Both the position numbers and the translations under genes were made by a program. From Bacteroidota bacterium (GTDB lineage Bacteria > Bacteroidota > Bacteroidia > UKL13-3), in the NCBI GenBank assembly GCA_027488905.1, contig JAIYAT010000007.1:310001-374000 (forward strand): 64,000 bases of DNA, read 5' to 3'. This document shows positions 35,128 to 43,264 of the stretch, piece by piece; the stretch's first letter is position 1, and each line of letters starts with the position of its first letter. Below the pieces are notes generated by a model. The model was not told the DNA's origin, did not search any database, and saw nothing but the letters and a program-made list of their open reading frames with translations.

Positions 35128-36582
35128 TTAAGCCTCTTTAATATTTGCAATTACTTCAAGTAAGTACTTCCAGAATTTTTGAACCGAACTAATCTGAACA
35201 CATTCGTCTGGCGAGTGCGCACCCCTAATGTTTGGTCCAAATGAAATCATTTGCATTTGAGGATAGTTAATGCCTAAAATGCCACATTCTAAGCCAGCGT
35301 GAACAGCATTTACATGCGGTTTTTCGTTAAACATACTTTCGTATTGTTGTTGCATCAATTTAACAATGGCCGAATTGGGCAGGGGAGCCCAACCTGGATA
35401 TTCGCCTTTGGTTTGGGTTTCGCCATTTAAGAATTCCAATGCACTTACAATCATTTCTGTTAGGTCTAGTTTTTCAGAATCTACAGAACTTCTGCAAAGG
35501 CAATGTATTTCGTAGGTTTCGTTTTGAACCAAAACCCTCGCAAGGTTATTTGAGGATTGAACAAGACCGTCGATGCCTGGAGTCATTCGGTAAATGCCGT
35601 TGGGTATAGTATATAAAGCACCAATGAGATTTTTAGTAAAGGCCGCTGGCAAGCAATGTATGCTAGTTGCTTCAGAAGCGCTCATACTTAGCATCAGTTG
35701 TGGATCGGTTAATAAATTTTCAGTAGAAAATATACTTGCCAAATTATGAATGATGCTTGCCAAAATATTAGATTCATTAGCAGGGATTGCAATCACTGCA
35801 ACAGCTTCCCTAGGAATGGCATTGCGCAAACTGCCACCATCAAACTTAACCAATCTAAAAGCAATGGTTTTTTGAATTTCTTTTAAGGTTCGGGTCATTA
35901 ATTTATTGGCATTGGCTCTGCCCAAATGAATGTCCATTCCAGAGTGCCCGCCAGTTAAGCCATTTACCGTTAATGTGAATGTTTTCCAGTTGCTTGGAAC
36001 AGGTTCTGCGGCATAGGTTCCTAAACCAGAAACATCAATGCCCCCTGCACAACCAATGCAAAGTTCTCGATCGTCTTCGGTATCTAGGTTTAGCAAAATA
36101 TTTCCATTTAAAACACCTGCTTCAAGTCCTTTTGCCCCTGTCATGCCAGTTTCTTCATCTATTGTAAAAAGGGCCTCGAGGGCAGGATGGGGAATATCCT
36201 TAGAACTTAACAAAGCCATAATAGCGGCAACTCCAATACCATTATCGGCTCCTAAAGTGGTGCCACGTGCTCGCACCCAATCGCCATCAATATACATGTC
36301 GATGCCTTGGGTAGCAAAATCAAATTGGGTATCTGCATTTTTTTGGTGCACCATGTCTAAATGGCTCTGCAAAACAAGGGTTGGCCTTGCTTCCATACCA
36401 ATTGTTGCTGGCTTTTTAATGATAACATTTCCAACAGCATCCTTGGTTGTCTGAAGTTGCAATGAGGCGCCAAAATCCAACATAAACTGAATGATTTGTG
36501 CTTCCTTTTTAGAAGCTCTTGGTATGGCATTTAGGGCAGAGAAATGATCCCATAATGCTTTTGGTTCAATGTTGTTTAACAT
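35128..36582 (-). CDS. pepD: Aminoacyl-histidine dipeptidase (M20 family, cytosol non-specific dipeptidase)
   Basis: I start at 36582 (484 residues, MLNNIEPKALWDHFSALNAIPRASKKE), which matches the normal PepD length. A longer frame to 36669 reads through the duplicated peptidase tail and is rejected. Metal-site motifs are VLQSHLDMVHQKN (His, Asp), LGADNGIGVAA (bridging Asp), TIDEETGMTGA (catalytic Glu-Glu) and a C-terminal HAGLECGIL, with the final His in GAHSPDE. It hydrolyses Xaa-His and other dipeptides in the cytosol, completing the use of peptides from DPP-IV and POT transporters. The gene ends 5 bases before priA. Confidence 0.92.
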   Translation of the reverse strand: MLNNIEPKALWDHFSALNAIPRASKKEAQIIQFMLDFGASLQLQTTKDAVGNVIIKKPATIGMEARPTLVLQSHLDMVHQKNADTQFDFATQGIDMYIDGDWVRARGTTLGADNGIGVAAIMALLSSKDIPHPALEALFTIDEETGMTGAKGLEAGVLNGNILLNLDTEDDRELCIGCAGGIDVSGLGTYAAEPVPSNWKTFTLTVNGLTGGHSGMDIHLGRANANKLMTRTLKEIQKTIAFRLVKFDGGSLRNAIPREAVAVIAIPANESNILASIIHNLASIFSTENLLTDPQLMLSMSASEATSIHCLPAAFTKNLIGALYTIPNGIYRMTPGIDGLVQSSNNLARVLVQNETYEIHCLCRSSVDSEKLDLTEMIVSALEFLNGETQTKGEYPGWAPLPNSAIVKLMQQQYESMFNEKPHVNAVHAGLECGILGINYPQMQMISFGPNIRGAHSPDECVQISSVQKFWKYLLEVIANIKEA

Positions 36583-36629
36583 GTTGTTTGAAAATAGTGC
36601 ACTAAAATAGGGTAAAACTTGGAATTGGC

Positions 36630-36684
36630 CATCTACCATTAAAAACTCCTCCCAATCCCAATTACCCAACTAAAGGAAGTGCTT
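36630..36684 (-). repeat. 55-bp direct repeat, left copy (displaced 3' end of the M1 peptidase gene)
   Basis: On hand alignment 49 of 55 bases match 38452-38506. In the minus strand it encodes TSFSWVIGIGRSF and a stop, matching TAFRWVVGIGRSF at the end of the M1 peptidase; identity continues 11 bases past the stop. It lies just upstream of pepD, with the Fic gene between the two copies. It could be a remnant of a lost paralogue or an attachment-like junction. Confidence 0.8.
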
Positions 36685-36726
36685 GATTTTTAAATTGGTA
36701 TGAGTTTTTTAACTTAAATTTACGAC

Positions 36727-36846
36727 GTTTACTAATTTTAGCACAATAAAGTTTACTAATTTTAGTACATTTGTGTTTACTAATATTAGTACATGCATGT
36801 TTACTAAGATTAGTATAAGTATGTTTACTAAGATTAATACGTAAAA
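36727..36846 (+). promoter_or_regulatory. Five 24-bp direct repeats carrying palindromes: probable operator array of the Fic gene
   Basis: Repeats begin at 36727, 36751, 36775, 36799 and 36823, an exact 24-bp period. Each starts GTTTACTAA and holds a TACTAA-nn-TTAGTA palindrome. The third copy is a perfect 14-bp palindrome, TACTAATATTAGTA; the first and last are the most degenerate. The array ends 9 bases before the Fic ATG at 36856. The centres are about 2.3 helical turns apart. This is the layout of an autoregulatory operator or of iterons; it lacks the unique spacers of a CRISPR array. Confidence 0.8.
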
Positions 36847-36855
36847 ATTAAGATA

Positions 36856-38409
36856 ATGGCAACTCCACAAGAGAAATTTGTTGAGGCACTTCGCCTTTTA
36901 AAGGAACTACAAGACAAAGGAATAGTGGGCATACATTATTCTAACCTTCCCAACATAAAGCACAGGCAATTGCTTATCAAACATGGCTTTATTCGCGAGG
37001 TAAGCAAGGGTTGGTATATTGCTACTGATCCTGCTGAAATGGAGGGTGAAACAACTGCTTGGTTTAGTTCATATTGGGAGTTTATTGCACAATATCTTGA
37101 ACATAAATACTATGAAAACTGGTGTTTGTCTGCCGATCAATCTTTGGCCATACATGCAGGTAATTGGACAATTCCAGAACAATTGCTAGTCAGATCCTCG
37201 AAAGGAAATAACAAACCAACACCTTTACCTTATTCAACCTCTTTTTTTAATTTAAAAACTGAAATACCTTCAAAGGAGCATTTGGTTGTTTACAAAGGTA
37301 TTAGAATATACAGTTTACAAGCGGCGCTTGTCTATTGCTCTGCAACGTCATTTTCTTATCATCCCATTGATGCCCGCACTGCGCTTTCTCAAATTAGAGA
37401 TGCTTCTGAGGTATTGCCAATTCTTTTAGATAACGGCCATACAAAATATGCTGGTCGCTTGGCAGGGGCTTTTCGAAATAATGCCCAAGAAAAAATTGCA
37501 GTTCAAATCATCGAGACCTTTAAGCAAGCGGATTATGAAATTAGGGTAGAAGATCCCTTCAACCATAAACTTACCATACAGCTTTCAAATCGCACAAGTA
37601 CACCTTATGTTAACCGTATTCGCCTCATGTGGCAGCAAATGAGAGCGGTTGTTTTAGCGCATATACCACCTGCAATATTATTGCCTAAAGTGCATCAAAT
37701 ATTGTTCAAGGAAATAGATGATATTTATCTTACAGATGCTTACCATTCATTATCTATTGAGCGTTATAAAGTAACTCCTGAATTGATAGAAAAGGTTAGT
37801 TCAGGCAAATGGAATTTAAAGGAAAATATTGAGGATAGAAAACAAAGAGATGCCATGGCTGCAAGGGGTTACTATCAAGCATTCTTGGCAGTTAAAGCAT
37901 CCATTAAATCAATTCTTGAGGGTGGTAATCCGGGCGCTGTTGCAAACAACCAACATTCAAAGTGGTACCGAGAATTGTTTGATCCAAGTGTGTCAGCAGG
38001 AATTTTGCGACCATCTGATTTGGCAGGATACCGCAGTCATCAGGTGTACATTGGTAATTCCAAACATGTCCCATTAAGTGTTGATGCCATGCGAGATGCC
38101 ATGCCCGTTTTGTTTGAATTGTTGGAAGAAGAAAAAGAGGCAGCTGTAAGATCTGTTTTGGGTCATTTTATATTTGTTTTTATTCATCCTTACATGGATG
38201 GAAATGGCCGAATTGGTCGCTTTTTAATGAATGTGATGCTTGTCACCGGTGGCTATCCATGGATTGTGATACCCTTTGAAAATAGAGATGAATACATGAA
38301 GACGCTTGAAAGTGCTAGCGCTGATATGGATATTGAACCCTTTGCTAAGTTTATTGGCATTTTGCTCAAAGAAAGCCAATCTGGAAATCGGCGAGCTATT
38401 TTACCCTAG
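36856..38409 (+). CDS. Fic-domain protein with AbiEi-like N-terminal half
   Basis: This 517-residue protein has an N-terminal winged-helix-like segment (about 5-60: LRLLKELQDKGIVGIHYSNLP...LIKHGFIREVSKGWYIA). The following region resembles AbiEi-type antitoxins (YENWCLSADQSLAIHAGNWTIPEQLLVRS). The Fic core at about 290-500 has the full catalytic motif HPYMDGNGRIGR at 444-455. It therefore should transfer AMP or another nucleotide to a target protein. A putative inhibitory motif, SLSIER, at 298-303 (Glu302) precedes the core as in class II Fic proteins, so the enzyme may be self-inhibited. Five operator-like repeats lie directly upstream and 55-bp repeats flank the unit, suggesting a mobile, self-regulated toxin-antitoxin fusion. 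Confidence 0.85.
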   Translation: MATPQEKFVEALRLLKELQDKGIVGIHYSNLPNIKHRQLLIKHGFIREVSKGWYIATDPAEMEGETTAWFSSYWEFIAQYLEHKYYENWCLSADQSLAIHAGNWTIPEQLLVRSSKGNNKPTPLPYSTSFFNLKTEIPSKEHLVVYKGIRIYSLQAALVYCSATSFSYHPIDARTALSQIRDASEVLPILLDNGHTKYAGRLAGAFRNNAQEKIAVQIIETFKQADYEIRVEDPFNHKLTIQLSNRTSTPYVNRIRLMWQQMRAVVLAHIPPAILLPKVHQILFKEIDDIYLTDAYHSLSIERYKVTPELIEKVSSGKWNLKENIEDRKQRDAMAARGYYQAFLAVKASIKSILEGGNPGAVANNQHSKWYRELFDPSVSAGILRPSDLAGYRSHQVYIGNSKHVPLSVDAMRDAMPVLFELLEEEKEAAVRSVLGHFIFVFIHPYMDGNGRIGRFLMNVMLVTGGYPWIVIPFENRDEYMKTLESASADMDIEPFAKFIGILLKESQSGNRRAILP

Positions 38410-38451
38410 CACTAGAAATACTCTTATTGACCATCGTTTAAAGTCTAAAAT

Positions 38452-38506
38452 CATCTACCATTAAAAACTTCTCCCAATACCAACTACCCATCTAAAGGCA
38501 GTGTTT
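38452..38506 (-). repeat. 55-bp direct repeat, right copy (3' end of the M1 peptidase gene)
   Basis: This copy includes the last 15 codons and stop of the M1 peptidase gene and 9 bases beyond. It is the partner of 36630-36684, in the same orientation, 1,822 bases apart start to start. Confidence 0.8.
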
Positions 38507-41500
38507 TGGGTTTCGCCGTATAAAGGCTGACTAAGATAAAACGGCATATCAAAACGAAGGGTCAAAGGTTTTGGGTCATCCAAAATTCCCCATTTTTTGA
38601 TGGTTAAAGCAATGCCTGCACCTGCATCTGCTAAAACACTTGTTTCGAGTTTTAGGTTGCCAAATTGTTTGCCTAAAAAACCTGCATCTGCAAATAAATA
38701 ACTATCAAGGTGAAGAAACTTGCTCAAACCTTTTGGTTTTATAAAATCTAGGTAATTGTCAAAGTCAACTTCTACATTTATGGAAGTGCCGTATTTGCCA
38801 CTTATTGCTTCGAACTTTGTATTGTCTAGGGTGATAAAATTTAAATACCCTGCATATCCTCTTAGGTTCAAACCGCCCCCTAATTGAAAATGATTGCCTG
38901 CAGTTGTATAATTCATCCATTGCTCAGGCACAATTCCGGCAGCACGTGTGAATTTATTTTCTAGCATTTCTTCTGTGCTAGCACCAGCCAAATTGATTAG
39001 AAATTCTCCAGGCACACTTCCGCCATCTATATATGCAGCAAACAACCTACTCCGCAATTCTAACTTATGAATTTTGTTGCTTTGAACCAATTGCCCATCT
39101 AATCCTGCAAAATTGTACTTTGAAAAAGGCGCCATTCCTTTAACGTTTAGGGTAAACTTTCCTAGACCATTAAGCAGTTGGTAGCTTCTTTCATAGGTAA
39201 GGTTAAGGGAGTTTACCCAGTTATTAAGACTTGAAACATTGGGCATACCTATGAACAAAATTTCAGGTACAGAACTAACCGGATTAAAAGTATAGGACTG
39301 GCTGTTGCCTAAGTAATACATTTGATGGCGTTTCATGGCTTTAACCGAAGCCCTAAATGTATTTTTACCTATTGTATTTTGCCAACCCACTTTATAAAGG
39401 CTTAAGCCATCCAAAAACCTGCTTTGAACAAATACTTCTTGAAACTTTTTAATTCGATGGCTGTAGCTAAATTGGTAATGGAATAAATCAATACCAGGAC
39501 CTCTTTTGTATTGTTCTGCTTTACGATTGGTAGCCTGCCCTGTATTGTGCCAAAGTGTAAAGCTAAACCGATGTTTTAGGTTAAGGTAATTGCCATTCAA
39601 ATGCAAGCCAACTTTAACGCCATCATAATTGTTGTACCATACATCCGGACGCCATTTGAGCAAATAATTATGCCTATTGGGTGGCGATGAAATTTGATGA
39701 TCAAAACTAAACAGCACAGGTAGTTTTTTTGAATTGTCGAGTAAGTTTATATCTGCAAGGCGTTTGCTTGGGTCAATTACAACATCCTTTACTTTTCCTG
39801 TAACAGGCACCAAAACGGTATGGGTTGGATTAAGCAATCCCCAACCTGTCCATTTAGGTAAAACGGTGGCAGCAGTTTGTTTGTTGAACCAAGTGTTTGA
39901 GATATAGAAATTTTGTGAGGTATTGTCTTTATAACTTATGCTAAAATCAAGTGGCATTTGCATTTCGCCCTTTCTTTTAAAGGTAATGGCCACTGTATCT
40001 TTGTTAATTTGCTTTACGCGCGACACGCTGTAGTTAATGGTTTTAGTAGTTTCCATCCATTGGTCGAAGAACCAATTTAAATCTACATGGGTATATTGAA
40101 TGATGCTATTTCTAAAATCTTCAAAATAGGGGTGAGCCATTTTCCATTGGTTAAAATAATGTTGCATAGCGGCTAAGAAAAGCGAATCGCCAAGCACATA
40201 TTGCAAGTTATACAACATGGTGGCAGTTTTGTAATACACATTGCTATATCCTCCGCCATGATGCAAGGCGCCGTTAAAGTCGTCGCTGTGCGTGTTAAGC
40301 GGCATGTCTAAGTTTAAGATAGCATCTCTAAGGTAGCCATACATCACGGTTTGATCCAAACTAGACAGGGGGATATAGTTTTTTCCTATATAGCTATTTT
40401 TATTCACTTTGGTTTCGCCCCGCAAACGACTCATGCTCCAATGGGTTAGAAATTGTGTAAAGCCTTCATCCAAACTTGCTCGGTAGGTTTCGTTATTTCC
40501 AACCATACCAAAGAACCAGTTGTGGCCAATCTCGTGGGCAAATAAGCCGTAATAGCCTGGGGAGCGACCGTTATCTAAAGTTAGCATTGGGTATTCCATA
40601 CCATCACGTGCATCGGCCACAATCATTTTTGGGTAAGCATAGGTCCCAAAATCTTTGCTATAAGTTTGAATGATGAGGGCATTAAACTTTGCTGCATCCT
40701 GCCAACCCGCAGCATGTGGTTCTTGTGCTAGCGAAATGCAACGTACTTTACCTCTTGGATTGCCCGGCATTGGCAATTTGTATTCTCCAATGCGGTAAGT
40801 TGGATCGGCAGTCCACGCAAAATCGTGGGTGTTTACTGCTTTAAATCGCCATGTTTTTGTTTTACCATCAATCGGAATTATTATAGAAGCAGCTTGCCCA
40901 TAAGGTTTGTCTTTAAAATTGCTAATCTCTAACTTGGCTCGAAGGTCCTCGGGGAGCACTTCAGCTTCATTTTGAAGTTCGCCAGTTGCATCTAAAATAT
41001 AATGGGATGGAAGGGTAAGGTTAATGTCGAATTGGCCGAAATCTCCGTAGAATTCTTTGCCTAAATGTTGTGCGGTTTCCCAACCAAATTTTCTATCATA
41101 CACACAAATACGTGGATACCAATGCACACCATCATATTGTTTGTTGCCTTGGTCGTCTTTAAACATTTTCATCCTCCGGCGTTGGTTGCCGCCATCGTCA
41201 AAATAGGTTTCGAAGTTAATTTGAAAAGTGGCGCTTGAATTGGGGAGTATGGGTTTGTTTAGCTTCAGCTTCATGATTGAATAATCTATGGTTGGTGTTG
41301 CCAATTCCCCATTTACTAAAACACGCGAAATAACAGTGCCTTTGCCATCCAATTCATATTTTCCAAATTTCTGTTTGAATCCATTGGCCAAGTTTAATTG
41401 CTCGAGGTAGCCTCCTTTTAAAAAGGCATTTTGGTACAAATGGAAATACACTTCATATAAAGTATCAGGAGAATTATTTGTGTAAATTAGTAATTCTTCT

Positions 41501-41691
41501 GCGGTAACAATGTCTGTATTGTCATTAACTTCGGCATTAATTTTATAGTGAACATCCTGCTGCCAATAGGCATTGTGGGGTTTTCTGTTTTTCCAATAAT
41601 AAGGATTTTCTGCGGAGGCAAAATCAAAATCTTGGGCAAAACCTGAGGTAATAAGAAGGCCAAAAAATATAGAAAATACGGTTTTCTTCAT
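38461..41691 (-). CDS. Large M1-family metallopeptidase with C-terminal outer-membrane-like domain
   Basis: This 1076-residue protein has a signal peptide ending SGFAQ (residue 19). The zinc site is HEIGHNWF, with His386, Glu387, His390 and the third ligand Glu409 in SLDEGF; the spacing H-E-x2-H-x18-E is exact. The M1 core covers about 50-600. The remaining 450 residues are rich in alternating strands and end FRWVVGIGRSF, like the aromatic end of an outer-membrane barrel. The whole may be an outer-membrane-bound aminopeptidase. The usual GAMEN substrate motif is not seen in standard form; ARDGMEYPML stands near its place. The last 15 codons are duplicated at 36630-36684. Confidence 0.85.
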   Translation of the reverse strand: MKKTVFSIFFGLLITSGFAQDFDFASAENPYYWKNRKPHNAYWQQDVHYKINAEVNDNTDIVTAEELLIYTNNSPDTLYEVYFHLYQNAFLKGGYLEQLNLANGFKQKFGKYELDGKGTVISRVLVNGELATPTIDYSIMKLKLNKPILPNSSATFQINFETYFDDGGNQRRRMKMFKDDQGNKQYDGVHWYPRICVYDRKFGWETAQHLGKEFYGDFGQFDINLTLPSHYILDATGELQNEAEVLPEDLRAKLEISNFKDKPYGQAASIIIPIDGKTKTWRFKAVNTHDFAWTADPTYRIGEYKLPMPGNPRGKVRCISLAQEPHAAGWQDAAKFNALIIQTYSKDFGTYAYPKMIVADARDGMEYPMLTLDNGRSPGYYGLFAHEIGHNWFFGMVGNNETYRASLDEGFTQFLTHWSMSRLRGETKVNKNSYIGKNYIPLSSLDQTVMYGYLRDAILNLDMPLNTHSDDFNGALHHGGGYSNVYYKTATMLYNLQYVLGDSLFLAAMQHYFNQWKMAHPYFEDFRNSIIQYTHVDLNWFFDQWMETTKTINYSVSRVKQINKDTVAITFKRKGEMQMPLDFSISYKDNTSQNFYISNTWFNKQTAATVLPKWTGWGLLNPTHTVLVPVTGKVKDVVIDPSKRLADINLLDNSKKLPVLFSFDHQISSPPNRHNYLLKWRPDVWYNNYDGVKVGLHLNGNYLNLKHRFSFTLWHNTGQATNRKAEQYKRGPGIDLFHYQFSYSHRIKKFQEVFVQSRFLDGLSLYKVGWQNTIGKNTFRASVKAMKRHQMYYLGNSQSYTFNPVSSVPEILFIGMPNVSSLNNWVNSLNLTYERSYQLLNGLGKFTLNVKGMAPFSKYNFAGLDGQLVQSNKIHKLELRSRLFAAYIDGGSVPGEFLINLAGASTEEMLENKFTRAAGIVPEQWMNYTTAGNHFQLGGGLNLRGYAGYLNFITLDNTKFEAISGKYGTSINVEVDFDNYLDFIKPKGLSKFLHLDSYLFADAGFLGKQFGNLKLETSVLADAGAGIALTIKKWGILDDPKPLTLRFDMPFYLSQPLYGETQNTAFRWVVGIGRSF

Positions 41692-41750
41692 AGGTGCAAA
41701 ATAATATTTTTACAACAAACCATCGCTGCATTCATTAGCTTTGCCATAAT

Positions 41751-42704
41751 ATGAATCAATTAAAATTAGGTGACAAAGTTCGTTTTGTAAATGAGTCGAT
41801 GGAAGGAATAGTTACTTCATTGAAAGATAAAAACTTAGTAGGTGTTACGGTAGAAGACGACTTTGAAATTCCGGTAATGGCAAGTGAGTTAGTGAAAATT
41901 AAGTTTGAAGAAAAGGCTGGCAATAATCAACCAGAGCTTCCAGCGGCAAAGGCTTTCAAAGGAAACTCGATTCATCCTTTAGGTGTTTTCTTTGCCTTTG
42001 ATAGGGTTGGAGAAGATGGCATTGAGTTGTTTGTTCACAATAATTTATCCGAGTGGGTTATCCTAAATGTGTTTCAAAAAGAAGATGGTGTTTACCATTT
42101 ATGGCAACAATTGAAATTAGAAAGGGAAGAAACTTTACTTTTAGGTAAATATAAATTTTCATCCATACAAGAATGGAAAACCTTATTGGTTCAAATGCTG
42201 CCTGTTGAATCGCATACGGTAAAGCCTGGAAGTTTGGTTCAAACCGAATTAAACTTTGGCGTTAAAAAATTCCATCAATGGTTAAAGCATTGTTTCTTTT
42301 TGAACCGACAAGCTTATATGCTAAGGTTAGATGAGGTTTTGGAGCCTTTGAATTTAAAGGCTTTGACACAAAGAGATTTTGCTGAAACGCCTTCCTCAAA
42401 TGTTAAAAATTTAAAAGATAAACCTGCCAGCATCATCGACTTACACTATGATGCTTTGCAACGCAATGGATACGGAAGTGCAACAGATATCACAGCTTTT
42501 CAAATGGATATTTTTACGCAAACTTTGGAGGCTGCCTTTGTCCATCAAATGAAAGAAGTAGTTTATATTCATGGCGTTGGTAACGCCTATTTGAAAAATA
42601 AAATTCGCACTTGGTTAAGCAAGCATCCCGAAATGGTGAGCGAGTTTGAAGAAGCCGATTTATTACAATTTGGCAATGGCGCCACCTTGGTTAAATTAAA
42701 ATAA
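41751..42704 (+). CDS. DUF2027 and Smr domain protein
   Basis: This 317-residue protein has an N-terminal SH3-like DUF2027 start, LKLGDKVRFVNESMEGIVTSLKDKNLVGV. The middle domain (about 60-190) is a beta sandwich. The C-terminal Smr domain at about 225-317 has IDLHYDAL and VVYIHGVGNAYLKNKIRTWL, the LDLHG...HGxG pattern of MutS2-type nickases/nucleases; here the DLHG Gly is Tyr. It is common in Bacteroidota, and its exact role is not known. Its stop is directly adjacent to the convergent response-regulator stop. TAGCTTTG (41736-41743) is a -7 candidate 7 bases before the ATG. Confidence 0.82.
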   Translation: MNQLKLGDKVRFVNESMEGIVTSLKDKNLVGVTVEDDFEIPVMASELVKIKFEEKAGNNQPELPAAKAFKGNSIHPLGVFFAFDRVGEDGIELFVHNNLSEWVILNVFQKEDGVYHLWQQLKLEREETLLLGKYKFSSIQEWKTLLVQMLPVESHTVKPGSLVQTELNFGVKKFHQWLKHCFFLNRQAYMLRLDEVLEPLNLKALTQRDFAETPSSNVKNLKDKPASIIDLHYDALQRNGYGSATDITAFQMDIFTQTLEAAFVHQMKEVVYIHGVGNAYLKNKIRTWLSKHPEMVSEFEEADLLQFGNGATLVKLK

Positions 42705-43178
42705 TTACGACAACAACTCTTGTCTAAGGATAAACTCCATTTGATCTGCACTGCGCTCTGCCGCATCTGTGCGCTTGGCTTTTGTTCTAATTTCCTCTTC
42801 TTCTGCAAACTTAGCGATTGCCTTTTGTATTGTTTCATCCAATAAAGGCTCTTCCCAAGGTTTGTTTAAGTAAGCGAAAATCTTCCCTAAGTTTACAGCA
42901 TCAACAGTGTCTTCAAAATTGGCAAAACCTGTAAGCATAATTCTAATTGGAAAGGGATGAAGGTCAACTAGTTTTTTTAAAAATTCTACACCTGTAATCT
43001 CTGGCATGCGTTGGTCGGTTATGACAACTTGAATATCAGGATTTTTCTCTAAAACACCTAAAGCATCTAATGCACTAATGGCAATAAATACGTGATATTT
43101 TATACGAAAACATGCCTTAAAAGACATGAGGTTATTTTCTTCATCATCTACATACAATACCTTAATCTTTGTACTCAT
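42705..43178 (-). CDS. Stand-alone response regulator (receiver domain)
   Basis: This 157-residue CheY-like receiver has the acidic pair Asp11-Asp12 (LYVDDEENN), phospho-acceptor Asp55 in VITDQRMPE, Thr in MLTGFAN and Lys in LNKPWEEP. The LNKPW and EEP features match receivers that pair with 7TMR-DISM kinases and RpfG-like regulators. No output domain follows; the last 35 residues are a charged helix (EEEEIRTKAKRTDAAE). It is divergent from the 43265-49441 operon, whose last gene has a very similar receiver (LYVDDE-NNLMSFKA in both). Confidence 0.88.
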   Translation of the reverse strand: MSTKIKVLYVDDEENNLMSFKACFRIKYHVFIAISALDALGVLEKNPDIQVVITDQRMPEITGVEFLKKLVDLHPFPIRIMLTGFANFEDTVDAVNLGKIFAYLNKPWEEPLLDETIQKAIAKFAEEEEIRTKAKRTDAAERSADQMEFILRQELLS

Positions 43179-43264
43179 AATGTTTACCTAAACTTAAACT
43201 CAAATATAAAAGTAATTATTTATTTTGCTATTATTGTTATTCAAACAGCAAATATAATGTTTTA

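Noticed and set aside
36583-36669. Longer start for pepD (513 residues, MGNWDWEEFLMVDG...)
   Set aside because: The extra 29 residues are translated from the duplicated M1 peptidase tail in another frame; PepD proteins normally begin near the Met at 36582.
36727-36846. CRISPR array
   Set aside because: The repeats are contiguous with a 24-bp period, so there are no unique spacers of 25-40 bases; no cas gene is near.
38401-38460. Terminator between the Fic and M1 genes
   Set aside because: The 51-base gap has no clear hairpin with a T-tract on either strand.
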